Shown here: positions 8,972 to 18,108 of the stretch, piece after piece
Position numbering within the stretch: position 1 is the first letter of the stretch
Layout of the letters: each line of letters starts with the position of its first letter
DNA from: Bradyrhizobium sp. Leo170
GTDB taxonomy: Bacteria; Pseudomonadota; Alphaproteobacteria; Rhizobiales; Xanthobacteraceae
Direction: 5' to 3'
Assembly (NCBI RefSeq): GCF_004296405.1
Contig: NZ_PSRR01000002.1
Span: 1 to 64,000, forward strand
Length of the DNA: 64,000 nucleotides
Notes under the pieces: generated by a model
What the model saw: the letters and a program-made list of their open reading frames with translations, nothing else
The model's database searches: none
Told to the model about the DNA's origin: nothing
Position numbers and translations under genes: made by a program

Positions 8972-11020
8972 TCATCGCTCAGTGTCCACCAATGTCAGGC
9001 CGATCGCCCTCAGGCGGCGCACTGCGCCTTCATTGTTCTGTCGCGCCGCCTGTTGATACCAATGCACCGCCATGTCCCTATCCTGTGCGACGCCGGCGCC
9101 CGACATCAGCGCGTCTCCCACCGCTAGCTGCGCTTCCGCCATTCCCTGCTCCGCGGCTTTCTGAAACCATTCGGCCGCCTTCTTCGGATCTGCTTCGCGG
9201 CCCTGCCCTCTTCCCAGCATCACAGCGAGGTTGTACTGCGCAACCGTGTGTCCCTGCTGCGCGGCGGATTCGTACCAGGTCACACCCTGAGCGACATCCT
9301 GGGCAACGCCATTGCCGGTGCAATACATGACGGCAAGCTGGAACTGCGCGGCCGCATTGCCTGCGCGCGCGGCCGCGGTCATCCAGGTCGCTGATGCTCG
9401 CGCATCATTCACGCCGCTGTTCGGATCGGCAAATAGGAGCGCAAGGGTGTATTGGGCTTCGACATGGCCGGCTTTGGCCGCGCGCGTAAACCATGGGACA
9501 GCGCCTCGCACATCCGCAACCCCACCGAACTTGCCCATTTGCATCGCGCCGAGCTGGAAGGCCGCGGGCGCGTAGCCGGCTTCGGCAGCTTCGGTCAACA
9601 ACGACTGCACCTGCGCAAGCCGGTCCGCCGAGCCATCATGATGAAGGAGGAAGAGCGCATAGGCGGTCTTGGCGTCAGGGTCCCCGCCAACAGCGGCCTT
9701 GCTCAGCCATTCTCCCGCGAGCTTTTGATCGCGCGGAACGCCGTTGCCTGCGGAGTAGAGCCTGCCGAGCTGCACCTGCGCGGCGCTGATGCCGCCCTCC
9801 GAAGCGCGCTCAAACCACTTGATCGCGGTTTCCACATTACGTTCGACGCCGGAGCCGTTGAGATAGAAGATCGCGACGTTGAACGCGGCGGTGGCGTGGC
9901 CGTTCTCGGCCGCACGCTCGAACCACTTTGCGGCTTGACGAATGTTCGGGGAGACGCCGGTTCCGGTCGCATAGAAGCGCCCGATGAAGAACTGCGCCTG
10001 CACGTCGCCTCGCTCGGCGGCCTTCTCGTACCAAGTTGCGGCTTCCCGCAGATCCGGCTCGGCCCCTGCGCCGTGTGAATAGAACTCCGCCAACGCCTGG
10101 ATCGCCGGAAGGTAGTCCTTGCGCGCCGCCTTGCGCAACGCGGTTTCGGCCAAGTCGGAATCTTTGGCGACGCCCTTTCCGTTCAAGCGCAACAAACCGA
10201 TGTTGTAGAGCGCGATCGCATCGTCATGTCTTGCCGCACTCTGGAACAGCCGCGCCGCTTCGGTAGGAGACTCGGGCATCCCCGCTCCCTTCAGGTTCAT
10301 GAAGGCAAGCGCAACCTGCGCCCTCACATGATCCTGATCGGCAGCCTTGCCATACCAGATCGCGGCCTGCTCGAAATCGACGGGGACGCCTCGGCCCTGA
10401 TAGTAGACATCTCCAAGCGCGAATTCGGCCGGCGCACACTTCTGCTCGGCACCGGCCTGATACCATCCGAGCGCCGTCTGGAAGTCTTTCGTGCAACCCA
10501 GCCCTTCGCTGTACATGTTGCCGAGGACCGTCTGCGCCTCGGCTTTCCCGCCCTCCGCCGCAGCCGATATCCAGCGAAAAGCGGCGTCCACATCCTTCGC
10601 AACACTCGTTCCGTGCGGGAATATCAAGTCTTGCACATTTGATGCTTCGTCACCCAGCCGAGCGGCGGAGGACTGGTACCATGTTTCATGCCGATAAGGA
10701 CCGAGTACCGGATTGGCCCCGTACAGAAAGATCAGGCCGAGCTGAAATTGCGCGTCGATGTTGCCTAGTTGGGCCGCACGCTCGTACCAGATCGCGGCGT
10801 CCGGGACGCTTCTCACGACCCCCTCGCCCCTCACATAAAGCATTCCTATCCGATAGCTCGCTTCAGCCTCACCCGACTGCGCCGCGAGCTTCCAGAGCTT
10901 GAGCGCTTCCAAATACTGACCGCTCTCGTATGCAGCCTTTCCACGCTCAAGCGGCCCTTCCTGGGAGAACGTGGAAGCCGGTCGAATCCACTGAAAAAGC
11001 GATCGCGCCGACAGTGTCAT
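8972..11020 (-). CDS. Sel1-like (SLR/TPR) repeat protein in T1SS-1 operon
   Basis: A 682-residue protein built almost entirely of Sel1-like repeats of about 36 residues: A...LG.MY..G.GV..D...A..WY..AA..G. Around sixteen copies can be counted, such as AQFQLGLIFLYG and AEAQLAVGDALMSGAGV. Sel1 repeats form helical solenoids that bind other proteins. No signal peptide is visible with this start. The ATG overlaps the stop of the upstream adaptor gene as ATGA, indicating translational coupling, and an earlier in-frame start would run far into that gene. Coupling to HlyD suggests a role in secretion, perhaps as a cargo or adaptor-binding protein; this is inference. Confidence 0.88.
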   Translation of the reverse strand: MTLSARSLFQWIRPASTFSQEGPLERGKAAYESGQYLEALKLWKLAAQSGEAEASYRIGMLYVRGEGVVRSVPDAAIWYERAAQLGNIDAQFQLGLIFLYGANPVLGPYRHETWYQSSAARLGDEASNVQDLIFPHGTSVAKDVDAAFRWISAAAEGGKAEAQTVLGNMYSEGLGCTKDFQTALGWYQAGAEQKCAPAEFALGDVYYQGRGVPVDFEQAAIWYGKAADQDHVRAQVALAFMNLKGAGMPESPTEAARLFQSAARHDDAIALYNIGLLRLNGKGVAKDSDLAETALRKAARKDYLPAIQALAEFYSHGAGAEPDLREAATWYEKAAERGDVQAQFFIGRFYATGTGVSPNIRQAAKWFERAAENGHATAAFNVAIFYLNGSGVERNVETAIKWFERASEGGISAAQVQLGRLYSAGNGVPRDQKLAGEWLSKAAVGGDPDAKTAYALFLLHHDGSADRLAQVQSLLTEAAEAGYAPAAFQLGAMQMGKFGGVADVRGAVPWFTRAAKAGHVEAQYTLALLFADPNSGVNDARASATWMTAAARAGNAAAQFQLAVMYCTGNGVAQDVAQGVTWYESAAQQGHTVAQYNLAVMLGRGQGREADPKKAAEWFQKAAEQGMAEAQLAVGDALMSGAGVAQDRDMAVHWYQQAARQNNEGAVRRLRAIGLTLVDTER

Positions 11021-12396
11021 GGCTCGCGCATGGCCTCTCGAATGCCCTTGAGCATCCCGCCGAGCAGATACATTCCGACCGATCGGGTGCCGACATTGAT
11101 GTCTCCCGCAAGGGTCATGCCGGGGATCAGACGGAAATTGTGAGGCACGTCCTTGAAATTGGACGAGTCCACCGAGCACCGCGCCTTGTAGTAGGCGTAT
11201 TCGAGCGGCTTTCCATCCTCATCGGTCGTAAACGCGCCTTCGCTGATCCAGCGCACTTTGCCTTCAGCCGTGCCGTGCTCCGCGGCATTGAAGGCGTCGA
11301 TCTTCATGGTGCAGGGATCGCCAGCCCGGATGAACCCGATATCCCGCGAAGATATCCTGATTTCCCCCTCAAGTTTGGTGTCGATCGGCATGAGTGTGAT
11401 GAAGGGATCGCCTGGCTTTAGGACCGAGCCGACCGAAAGCCTTGCCATGGTCAGCACCACAGAGGGTTCAGCGGCGGTCCAGCGCACGAGATCCTGGTGC
11501 TTCTCTGCCTTGTCATAGGCCGATCTCGCGTCGTCGAGCTTGTTGCGCGTCGTAACCAGATCCTGACTCAATTGCGCAAACCACTGCTGCTTGAAGGCGT
11601 CACGATCGGCGACCAGCGATCCCAGCGTATTTTGAGCCTCGATCAGGCTGTTGTGCGTATTCTCCAACGTCCGCAGCAATTCCAGCCGGGTGTCCTGGGA
11701 AATGAACATGTTGAGCTGCGAGCCGGTGCCGTGCTCGGCAAGCGTCGTGCGCATCGTTTCGATCTTCTGTAGCACCTCGTCGCGCTGCCGATACCTGGCA
11801 TCGTCGCCGCGAAGCTTTTCGATCGTCGCCTGCGTCTGCTTGATCTTCGATTCGAAACTGTTGAGCTGAGCGGTATATTGCGCCATCCGCTGATCATAGA
11901 GCGCCTTCTGCAGCGCCGCGTATTTCTGGTAGTCAGGGTCTGACTTGCCGGGGAACACGAGCGGCTGCTGCTTCAGCTCGGCCTCGTCGCGCGCCACTTG
12001 CGTCTCAAGGCTCGCGATCTGCAATTTCGCCTGAGTTAGATCCGCTGACGTGAAGGTGGCATCGAGCGTCGCGAGCAACTGCCCCGGCTGCACCTGCTCG
12101 CCTTCGCGCACGTCGATCGTCTTGATGATCGAGGGATCCAGCGCCTGCAGCACGCTGACCTGACCGGCCGGGACGATCTTGCCACTAATGCTGGTGATGA
12201 CGCGATCGATCCGCGTCAGGCACAGGATCGCGACGATCGCGACCAGAAACGCGGAAAGTACAAACAGGGTGGCCCGCGCAACCAGCGGCTCGGCCTCCTC
12301 CCGAATCGCGTCGGTCTCCGATTGGAATTGGCGAACGGTGGCAAGCGACGCTTGATTAGGAGACAAGGGTCGGGCTCCGGAAGTTCGGTCTATCAT
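11017..12396 (-). CDS. HlyD-family periplasmic adaptor (membrane fusion protein), T1SS-1
   Basis: A 459-residue protein with an N-terminal cytoplasmic tail, one transmembrane helix (LFVLSAFLVAIVAILCL, about residues 46-62), then VQPGQLLATLDATF (lipoyl/barrel-sandwich motif), a long coiled-coil hairpin (about 130-310) and a second half-motif with VGSVLKPGDPFITLMPID. This is the usual architecture of T1SS adaptors linking an inner-membrane ABC exporter to a TolC-type outer channel. No TolC homologue is in the window. It overlaps the end of the ABC gene by 41 bases and its stop overlaps the Sel1 gene start. The likely cargo is the RTX protein at 15601-16560. Confidence 0.92.
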   Translation of the reverse strand: MIDRTSGARPLSPNQASLATVRQFQSETDAIREEAEPLVARATLFVLSAFLVAIVAILCLTRIDRVITSISGKIVPAGQVSVLQALDPSIIKTIDVREGEQVQPGQLLATLDATFTSADLTQAKLQIASLETQVARDEAELKQQPLVFPGKSDPDYQKYAALQKALYDQRMAQYTAQLNSFESKIKQTQATIEKLRGDDARYRQRDEVLQKIETMRTTLAEHGTGSQLNMFISQDTRLELLRTLENTHNSLIEAQNTLGSLVADRDAFKQQWFAQLSQDLVTTRNKLDDARSAYDKAEKHQDLVRWTAAEPSVVLTMARLSVGSVLKPGDPFITLMPIDTKLEGEIRISSRDIGFIRAGDPCTMKIDAFNAAEHGTAEGKVRWISEGAFTTDEDGKPLEYAYYKARCSVDSSNFKDVPHNFRLIPGMTLAGDINVGTRSVGMYLLGGMLKGIREAMREP

Positions 12397-14590
12397 TCCG
12401 GTTCGCGGGCACCAGATGCGTGTTCTGCTGGTACCAAAGCGAACTGTAGATGTCGTTGCGCTCCAAAAGCTCCTCGTGCCGCCCGATGTCGTCGACCACG
12501 CCGCGATTGAGCACGAGAATCGCGTCCGCCGCCGTTAGCGAGGACAGCCGGTGCGAAATGATGATCAGCGTTCGGCCATGCGCGATCCGCGAGATGTTGG
12601 CGTTCACGATCGCCTCGCTGTCGGCGTCGAGCGCGCTGGTCGCTTCGTCGAGAATCAGGATCGGCGGATTGACGATCAGCGCACGCGCGATCGCGAGCCG
12701 CTGCCGCTGCCCTCCCGAGAGATTGGGCGAACCTTCGTAGATCTGGGTTTCGTAGCCCCGGGGCAGCTTGTCGATGAACTCCTCCGCGCCCGCTAGCCTG
12801 GCCGCCTTGACGATGTCGTCGAAGGTCGCATCCGGCTTGGCCGCGGAGATGTTTTCCCGGATCGTGCCGCTGAACAGGAAATTCTCCTGCAGCACGACGC
12901 CGATGTTCCGGCGCAGATGGTCGACGTCGTATTCGCGAACGTCGATGCCATCGATCTTGATCAATCCGTCGTAGTCCGAATGAAGTCGCTGCAATAGGCG
13001 CGTGAGCGTGGTCTTGCCGGAGCCGCTCTTACCCATCACGCCAAGCGTGGTCCCCTGGGACACTTCAAAGGAGATGCGGTTCAGCGTCGGCGAGACAGCA
13101 CCCTTGTATTTGAAGGTGACGCCGGAAAACTCCACTTTGCCCACGAGCGGCGAGCGGACTCCATGTCCGGAACGCCCCTCTTCGGCAGGCTGGTTGACCA
13201 GGTTGCCGACGGTGGCGACCGCGCTTCGCGCTTCGTCGTACTGATTGATAAGCTGTGCCATCTGCATCAGGGGGCCCGACACGCGCTGCGACAGCATCAG
13301 AAAGGCGAACAGCGCTCCGATGACGACGGGATCATTGCTGACAAGCGCGAGATAGACGCCGAGCGCATATGAACCGCTTACCGCCAGCCGCTCCAGCGGG
13401 CGCACGACGGCCTGGATCGCGTTTCCGGTCATCCCTTCCGCAAGCCGGGCCCTGGAGACGCGCGCGACCAGCACGTCCCACATATGGCGCTGCCTCGCAT
13501 CGAGCGCGAGCGACTTCACCGTCCGGATGCCGTTGAGCGTCTGAACCAGAAAGGCGCCCTGCGCACCTTCCGCTGCAAGGACGGCGGCCGACGCCTTGCG
13601 GTAGGTCGGGAGCATCAGGATAAGCCACGCGACAATCAATCCCGACATCGCCAGGACCACCAAGGTCATGACCGGACTGAAGAAGAACATGACAGGTAGG
13701 AAGAAGATCAGTGTCGTCGAATCCAGAATCGTGCCGAACAATTGCCCCATCAGGAAGGTGCGAATGCGGAACACTTCGCGGATGTCGCGCGCCACCAGAC
13801 CGACTGCGGTCTGCTCGAAATAGTCGATGGGAAGGTTGAGAACCTTTTCGAAGACGTAGGTGGATAGTTTGACGTCAAGCCTGGTCGTCAGGCGATGAAC
13901 CAGAAACTGCCTCAGGAACGAGAATGCCGCCTCGAAGGCGATGATCACCAGCATCGCGAGGCACAACACATAAAAGGTGTTGTATGCCTTGTAGAAAATC
14001 ACCTTGTCCGACAGCAGGCGCCAGAACATGATCGGCGCCAGACCAAGGAATCCGAGGATCAGCGCTGAGATTGCGACGTCCCGAACCATGCGACGTTCGC
14101 GGAACAGCAACGCGGCCACGAGGCCGAAACTGAACGGCTGCGATTCGTCGGAGATTTCATAGTTGCGCTTGACCAGAACGACATCTCCGGACCAGATGTC
14201 CTCGAAGCGCGGCCGGTCGATCACGAGCAGCGCATCTTCCGCCGCCTTCGGATCCCTCAACACAATACGCGTGTTGTTGGCGTCTCCATCGACACGCAAC
14301 AGCACCATATGGCTTCCGTTGCGCAGGCGAACGATAGCGGGGAGCGCCTTTTTCAGATGGGAAAGCCCGTCCCAATCAAGCTTGACGAGCTTCGCCCGCA
14401 TGCCCGCCTTTTCCGCGCAGCGGACGAGCTGATCAGGCGTCACTTCCTGATCGGTCAGCAGGTTGTCTTTGATAAGCTGCGTTGAGGTGAGATGCAGCCC
14501 GTGCTGTCGAGCGACGATGATCAGACACTCGAGCGCCGACGGAGGCACTGGATCCGCATCAGTATTCTCGGCGACCGCTTGGATGATCAT
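12356..14590 (-). CDS. T1SS-1 ABC transporter with C39 peptidase-like domain
   Basis: A 744-residue exporter of HlyB type. Residues about 10-145 resemble a C39 peptidase domain: the His region GSHMVLLRVDGD and LRDPKAA are present, but the position expected for the catalytic Cys appears to be Ser or Pro, so it is probably a non-proteolytic C39-like domain that binds cargo. A membrane domain follows (about 160-450). The nucleotide-binding domain has Walker A GKSGSGKTT, signature LSGGQRQRLAIARAL, Walker B ILILDEATSALD and the H-loop IISHRLSS. It exports an unfolded protein through the inner membrane. It starts about 200 bases downstream of the methyltransferase gene. Confidence 0.93.
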   Translation of the reverse strand: MIIQAVAENTDADPVPPSALECLIIVARQHGLHLTSTQLIKDNLLTDQEVTPDQLVRCAEKAGMRAKLVKLDWDGLSHLKKALPAIVRLRNGSHMVLLRVDGDANNTRIVLRDPKAAEDALLVIDRPRFEDIWSGDVVLVKRNYEISDESQPFSFGLVAALLFRERRMVRDVAISALILGFLGLAPIMFWRLLSDKVIFYKAYNTFYVLCLAMLVIIAFEAAFSFLRQFLVHRLTTRLDVKLSTYVFEKVLNLPIDYFEQTAVGLVARDIREVFRIRTFLMGQLFGTILDSTTLIFFLPVMFFFSPVMTLVVLAMSGLIVAWLILMLPTYRKASAAVLAAEGAQGAFLVQTLNGIRTVKSLALDARQRHMWDVLVARVSRARLAEGMTGNAIQAVVRPLERLAVSGSYALGVYLALVSNDPVVIGALFAFLMLSQRVSGPLMQMAQLINQYDEARSAVATVGNLVNQPAEEGRSGHGVRSPLVGKVEFSGVTFKYKGAVSPTLNRISFEVSQGTTLGVMGKSGSGKTTLTRLLQRLHSDYDGLIKIDGIDVREYDVDHLRRNIGVVLQENFLFSGTIRENISAAKPDATFDDIVKAARLAGAEEFIDKLPRGYETQIYEGSPNLSGGQRQRLAIARALIVNPPILILDEATSALDADSEAIVNANISRIAHGRTLIIISHRLSSLTAADAILVLNRGVVDDIGRHEELLERNDIYSSLWYQQNTHLVPANRNDRPNFRSPTLVS

Positions 14591-14674
14591 GAAAGCTCAG
14601 TCCATGTATCTGTTACGAGCGTCTGTTACGATCTTCTACGGACATACCGCTGCGCGACCAACGATGCGCCGTTC

Positions 14675-14684
14675 TTAGCGCTAA
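14675..14684. promoter_or_regulatory. Small palindrome upstream of T1SS-1 (possible operator)
   Basis: The perfect palindrome TTAGCGCTAA lies about 85 bases upstream of the T1SS-1 ABC start at 14590, in an A-rich stretch. A partial copy (CATTTAGCG) occurs about 30 bases further upstream. It may be an operator for the secretion operon, but no regulator can be named and chance occurrence is possible. Confidence 0.3.
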
Positions 14685-14794
14685 CATATATACAACAAAA
14701 ACGACAGGAACACTAACATTTAGCGTGATAGCGAATGCTCGCGGCCGTCGACTGCAGGTTGCACTGTCAGCCGAACCGGCACCGTGATGAGCGT

Positions 14795-15409
14795 CTAGGC
14801 CGACGCTTCCTGAAAATTAAAGCCCGTTTCTAACAAAGTCCTCTGGATGCCCTCGCTATCGGCCTCGGGCATCAGCGCGAGCGCGCAAACCTCGAAGTTC
14901 TCCGTTGTTATCGACACGGTCGGAAAGCCCGCCATCAACAGCAGGTTGCCAAGGCGCTCGGCCGTAAATCCGGTGCGATGGGCCATATAGACATGCCCCT
15001 CCTCGATGGCGCGCGAATGGCCGTAGAGCATGTCGAGCGGCCTGATCGGACCCGCCGGCGAATTGTAGGCGATGGCGGCAATCCCGTGCTCGACGATGAA
15101 TTGAGCGACTGATTCGATATCCGGGCTTGTGATCAAGGCGAACCCGTCGGGTTTCAAGACCCGATGGAACTGACGCAGCGTCGGAAAGACCTCGTGCGCA
15201 TAGAGATGCTCGAGCACATGCGACGACCAGACAGCATCGAATGATTGCGGTTCGAAGGAACCGCCGAGATCAAAGATTGAGCCGAGAACGTCCGGTTTGA
15301 CTTCCGGATCGATGTCGAAGCGCACTTCCTCCCAACCTTGCTCGCCAACCATTCGAGCAATTCGGCGGGCAGGTCCGGGGCCGGAGCCCGCATTGAGCAA
15401 GCGCTTCAT
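14795..15409 (-). CDS. SAM-dependent methyltransferase (Methyltransf_11 type)
   Basis: A 204-residue protein starting MKRLLNAGSGPGPARR. The glycine-rich LNAGSGPG is motif I and VRFDIDPEVKPDV marks the end of strand 2. FDAVWSSHVLEHLYAHE and LKPDGFALITSPD are typical post-I motifs; the SSHVLEHL signature is common in methyltransferases of polysaccharide clusters. The substrate is unknown. It lies between the terminator of the RTX gene and the T1SS-1 operon on the same strand, separated from each, so it may have its own promoter. The ATG was preferred over a TTG ten codons upstream, because methyltransferase homology begins right at this point. Confidence 0.78.
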   Translation of the reverse strand: MKRLLNAGSGPGPARRIARMVGEQGWEEVRFDIDPEVKPDVLGSIFDLGGSFEPQSFDAVWSSHVLEHLYAHEVFPTLRQFHRVLKPDGFALITSPDIESVAQFIVEHGIAAIAYNSPAGPIRPLDMLYGHSRAIEEGHVYMAHRTGFTAERLGNLLLMAGFPTVSITTENFEVCALALMPEADSEGIQRTLLETGFNFQEASA

Positions 15410-15540
15410 ACTGGCGGACAAGATTGGTTCCTGACGCAATCGGACGCGGGTGAGAACAATACGAAATCAAGCGTAAACGACATCACCTGATCGATGTGGC
15501 CTGACAAAGGCGTAAATCGCGCCTGAACTCATCTTCCGGT

Positions 15541-15572
15541 CACAAAAGCAAAAGCCCCGCAGAAGCGGGGCC
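15541..15572 (-). terminator. Rho-independent terminator of the RTX gene
   Basis: On the minus strand a GC-rich hairpin (GCCCCGC, loop of four, GCGGGGC; stems at 15554-15560 and 15565-15571) is followed by TTTTGCTTTT. It lies about 30 bases past the stop of the RTX gene. This is a textbook intrinsic terminator and implies that the RTX protein is transcribed apart from the T1SS-1 genes further on. Confidence 0.9.
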
Positions 15573-15600
15573 TTCACTAGCATGACCTTCAGCAGCCGAG

Positions 15601-16560
15601 TTAGAGTTTCGGCAGAGTGACGACCTGGTCGTTGAAGTGAAGATCTTCAACTCCGCTGACCGCAACCGTCTGATTGTCACTGAAGTGGAGCGTATAAGTT
15701 GACGTGCTCGCATCAACGTCAATCTTCGTGACATCAAAGAAGGAACGATCCGCAAAGTCGACGGTATCGTTGCCGTTGCCACCAATGATCGTATCGTTCC
15801 CGGAGTGCGACTGGATGTGGAAGGTATCGTTGCCGTCTCCACCCTGCAGCGTCGAGTTCGCACCCGCGGCGCCACCATAGAGCCAGATCTGATCGTTACC
15901 GCTACCACCCTCGAAAACATCGCCCTGCACGCCGACCAAGGTGTCATTGCCGCTGCCGCCCGAAAGCGTGCTGTGCCCGGACGTGAGGTCCTTGATCAGA
16001 TCGTTGCCATCGCCGCCGACCAGCGACTGAGCACCGGTGCCGGCCAGCAGGTAGTCGTTACCGCTACCGCCATCCAGCGTGTCGTTGCCGGTGCCGCCAT
16101 AGATGCTGTCGTTGCCGGCACCGCCAAACAGCGAGCTATTGCCGTGTCCGCCGGTGATCAGGTCGTTGCCACCACCGCCGTAGACCGTATCATCGCCACT
16201 GTCGTGCAGGTGCACGGTGTCGGAGCCCTTGCCCATTGCAACGAACACGTCGTTGTCGGCACCGTTCACATTGAGCGTTTTTCCACCGGCGTCATCGAGG
16301 ATGATCGCTTTCAGATTGGGAGTCGTGTCGACTGTCGTGGAGGTTTTAACGTCCAGCACCTGAATGGTGGGAGCCACCGGCCCACCGGCAAATGGTCCGG
16401 ATTGAAACCATCCCCTCGTGCCATCCTCTCCGCCATCGTTGAACACACCGCTCTGCTCTAACGAGTCGATCAATGCCGATCTGACACTCGACTCGATGTT
16501 GTTGCCGCTGTGGTGGAGAAATTGACCCAGCTCAGTCTTCGTCAAGTAGGTAACGGCCAT
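15601..16560 (-). CDS. RTX (hemolysin-type calcium-binding repeat) protein, probable T1SS-1 cargo
   Basis: A 319-residue acidic, glycine-rich protein. About residues 105-275 carry some fourteen nonapeptide RTX repeats of the GGxGNDxLx type, such as GGAGNDSIY, GGTGNDTLD and GGDGNDTFH, which bind calcium as a parallel beta-roll after export. The non-repetitive N-terminus (AVTYLTKTELGQFLHH) is unfamiliar. The C-terminus (VEDLHFNDQVVTLPKL) has the beta-rich, leucine-ending character of uncleaved T1SS signals. The ATG at 16560 has AGAGGG at a good distance. There is no Sec signal. Its own terminator follows. The nearest exporter, T1SS-1, is 1 kb downstream and is the likely route (inference). The activity of the protein is unknown. 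Confidence 0.9.
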   Translation of the reverse strand: MAVTYLTKTELGQFLHHSGNNIESSVRSALIDSLEQSGVFNDGGEDGTRGWFQSGPFAGGPVAPTIQVLDVKTSTTVDTTPNLKAIILDDAGGKTLNVNGADNDVFVAMGKGSDTVHLHDSGDDTVYGGGGNDLITGGHGNSSLFGGAGNDSIYGGTGNDTLDGGSGNDYLLAGTGAQSLVGGDGNDLIKDLTSGHSTLSGGSGNDTLVGVQGDVFEGGSGNDQIWLYGGAAGANSTLQGGDGNDTFHIQSHSGNDTIIGGNGNDTVDFADRSFFDVTKIDVDASTSTYTLHFSDNQTVAVSGVEDLHFNDQVVTLPKL

Positions 16561-16726
16561 GGTACCCTCTGGCAAGATTCCAAGATTTTTCACCGATCAG
16601 CTGACACGCCGGTCAGCGCCAATGTGCTGCAAGTTGAAGGTGCTACAACTACAACGAGAGTGAAGAGGCCTAATTCAACCCGACACAACTATGTTCAATG
16701 TTAAGGTGCATCGCGTCGTTTGTTAA

Positions 16727-16821
16727 GCCATTGTTAGTCGCGCTGCACAATCGAAGTCAAGGATTAAATTCACGCGCGATTAACTCAGATTTGAGCTCAA
16801 TGTCACGCCATTGTTAATCGC
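16727..16821. repeat. Spaced direct repeat in the RTX/ParA intergenic region
   Basis: Two near-identical 15-base elements, GCCATTGTTAGTCGC (16727-16741) and GCCATTGTTAATCGC (16807-16821), lie 80 bases apart in the same direction, in the roughly 500-base gap between the divergent RTX and ParA-like genes. The spacing is close to eight helical turns, so they could be paired binding sites. The rest of the gap shows no gene. Confidence 0.45.
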
Positions 16822-16840
16822 CGGGCCGGCGATCCGAGTC

Positions 16841-16862
16841 CGCCCCCGAAGGGGCGCTTTTT
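16841..16862 (+). terminator. Intrinsic terminator without an upstream annotated gene
   Basis: CGCCCC, loop CGAA, GGGGCG, then CTTTTT: a strong plus-strand intrinsic terminator. The upstream gene (RTX) runs the other way and the ParA-like gene begins about 200 bases further on, so no known plus-strand transcript needs it. It may end a small RNA or act as an attenuator in a leader. Confidence 0.7.
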
Positions 16863-17058
16863 CGGGTAATTTCGGCACAATCCGCGGCTACAACCATACG
16901 GAATCTGCGGATGAGGTATGCGTGGGGATCAGGCAGGCCACAATCCGAACATCCCGGGAGGTTCCATGAAGAAGCCAATTGTCGATATGCGTTAGGTAGT
17001 GGTAGTGTAACCAGCTGATTTTGCTTTGAAATGTGAAGATTTGTTAGTGTGGCGCCGC

Positions 17059-17718
17059 ATGACCTCTCCCATACCAATGCGGAGGACCATTACTGTTACC
17101 CAGCGAAAAGGCGGGGTCGGCAAGACCACGATTGCGGTCTGTATCGCGGCCGAGCTGGCGCGCCGCGGTCATGACGTCGCGCTCGTCGACAGCGATCCGC
17201 AGCGCTCCGCCTCGCAGTGGGCCGAGCCGGGCAACCTGGAATTCCCGGTTTACGAAATGGCTCTGGAAGGCACCACCGTATCCGCCTGGGCCCAGGAGGT
17301 GCGAAATATCCAGGCCGGTCTCGTGGTAATCGACACCGCCCCGAACGCGCGCGAAATGGGTGCGTCGATCGCCCTGGCAAACCTGATCCTAGTCCCCTGC
17401 ACCCCCTCCGGACTTGATCTCGACGCGACTGTACAGACGCTTGCCATCATCGATGCGGCACGCGCGCGCCGGCGCGATGCGATCAAGGTCATTCTGGTTC
17501 CTAACCGGCTCGATCGCCGCACCCTCGAGGGCCGACAACTGGTCGAGGAGTTGAGCGAGTTCGGTGAGATCGTCGCGCCTCCCATCGCCAGTCGCTCGGC
17601 ATTCGTCCGCTCCTTTACAAGCGGTCAATCGGTCGCGAGCTTCATGCCCGGAGACGCGGCGGATCGGGAGATCCAACAGCTCGCAGACGCTGTAGAAAGG
17701 GCGGTTGGAGAGGATTAG
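17059..17718 (+). CDS. ParA/Soj-family ATPase (orphan)
   Basis: A 219-residue protein of the deviant Walker A ATPase family. It shows [11 protein letters not shown] (Walker A with the signature lysine), [15 protein letters not shown] (Walker A') and [11 protein letters not shown] (Walker B), then [13 protein letters not shown]. These proteins dimerise on ATP and bind DNA or membranes to position plasmids, chromosomes or protein complexes. No ParB or parS site is visible next to it, so it is an orphan of the MinD/ParA type that can position other cargo. In a polysaccharide and secretion island, placement of envelope machinery is possible, as is a mobile-element origin. Two in-frame ATGs (17059, 17077) lack clear ribosome-binding sites; the first was chosen. 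Confidence 0.85.
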   Translation: MTSPIPMRRTITVTQRKGGVGKTTIAVCIAAELARRGHDVALVDSDPQRSASQWAEPGNLEFPVYEMALEGTTVSAWAQEVRNIQAGLVVIDTAPNAREMGASIALANLILVPCTPSGLDLDATVQTLAIIDAARARRRDAIKVILVPNRLDRRTLEGRQLVEELSEFGEIVAPPIASRSAFVRSFTSGQSVASFMPGDAADREIQQLADAVERAVGED

Positions 17719-17842
17719 AGCATGATCCGGAAAAGTGGATACCGGTCTTCCCTCGCGACAAACGCGAAGCGTTTGCGCGGAGATCATGCTCAAACAAGAT
17801 AGAGCGGCATGATGATTCGAAGAAAATCATCATGCTTTAGCG
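17716..17842. repeat. Rhizobial intergenic palindromic repeat (double stem-loop)
   Basis: A composite palindrome begins at the stop codon of the ParA-like gene. The outer arms GAGCATGATC (17718-17727) and GATCATGCTC (17782-17791) enclose an inner hairpin CAAACGC-GAA-GCGTTTG. A second hairpin, GCATGATGATT with AATCATCATGC, occupies 17807-17835. From memory, elements with these arms occur in many copies in Bradyrhizobium and Rhodopseudomonas genomes. It can act as a transcript end or stabiliser and supports the taxonomic assignment. Between here and 18108 no other gene was recognised. Confidence 0.75.
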
Positions 17843-18108
17843 CGATTTCCACCACTCCCACCGAAGCCGACGATAGCGCGCGATGTCTACGAAAAGCGTC
17901 CGCGACATATATGCCGGCCGCTCGCAGCGAGTTTGTTCACAGTCAATCAAGCGTTCGGATCATTGCAACATCCAACGCCTGTCCCCGCAACAATGCTCGG
18001 CCTTGCCGGCAAGCACTTTGGCTGCCGGAAGCCCCGCCATGGAGTTTGCGATTGTCACCCCAGCGGGAGATCAGCTAGCTGCGGTCACGAGGGCTCAATA
18101 AGGATTGA

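Noticed and set aside
16842-16862. The hairpin and flanking sequence considered as the 3' end of a tRNA gene
   Set aside because: No acceptor stem, anticodon arm or T-loop can be drawn upstream; it fits an intrinsic terminator only.
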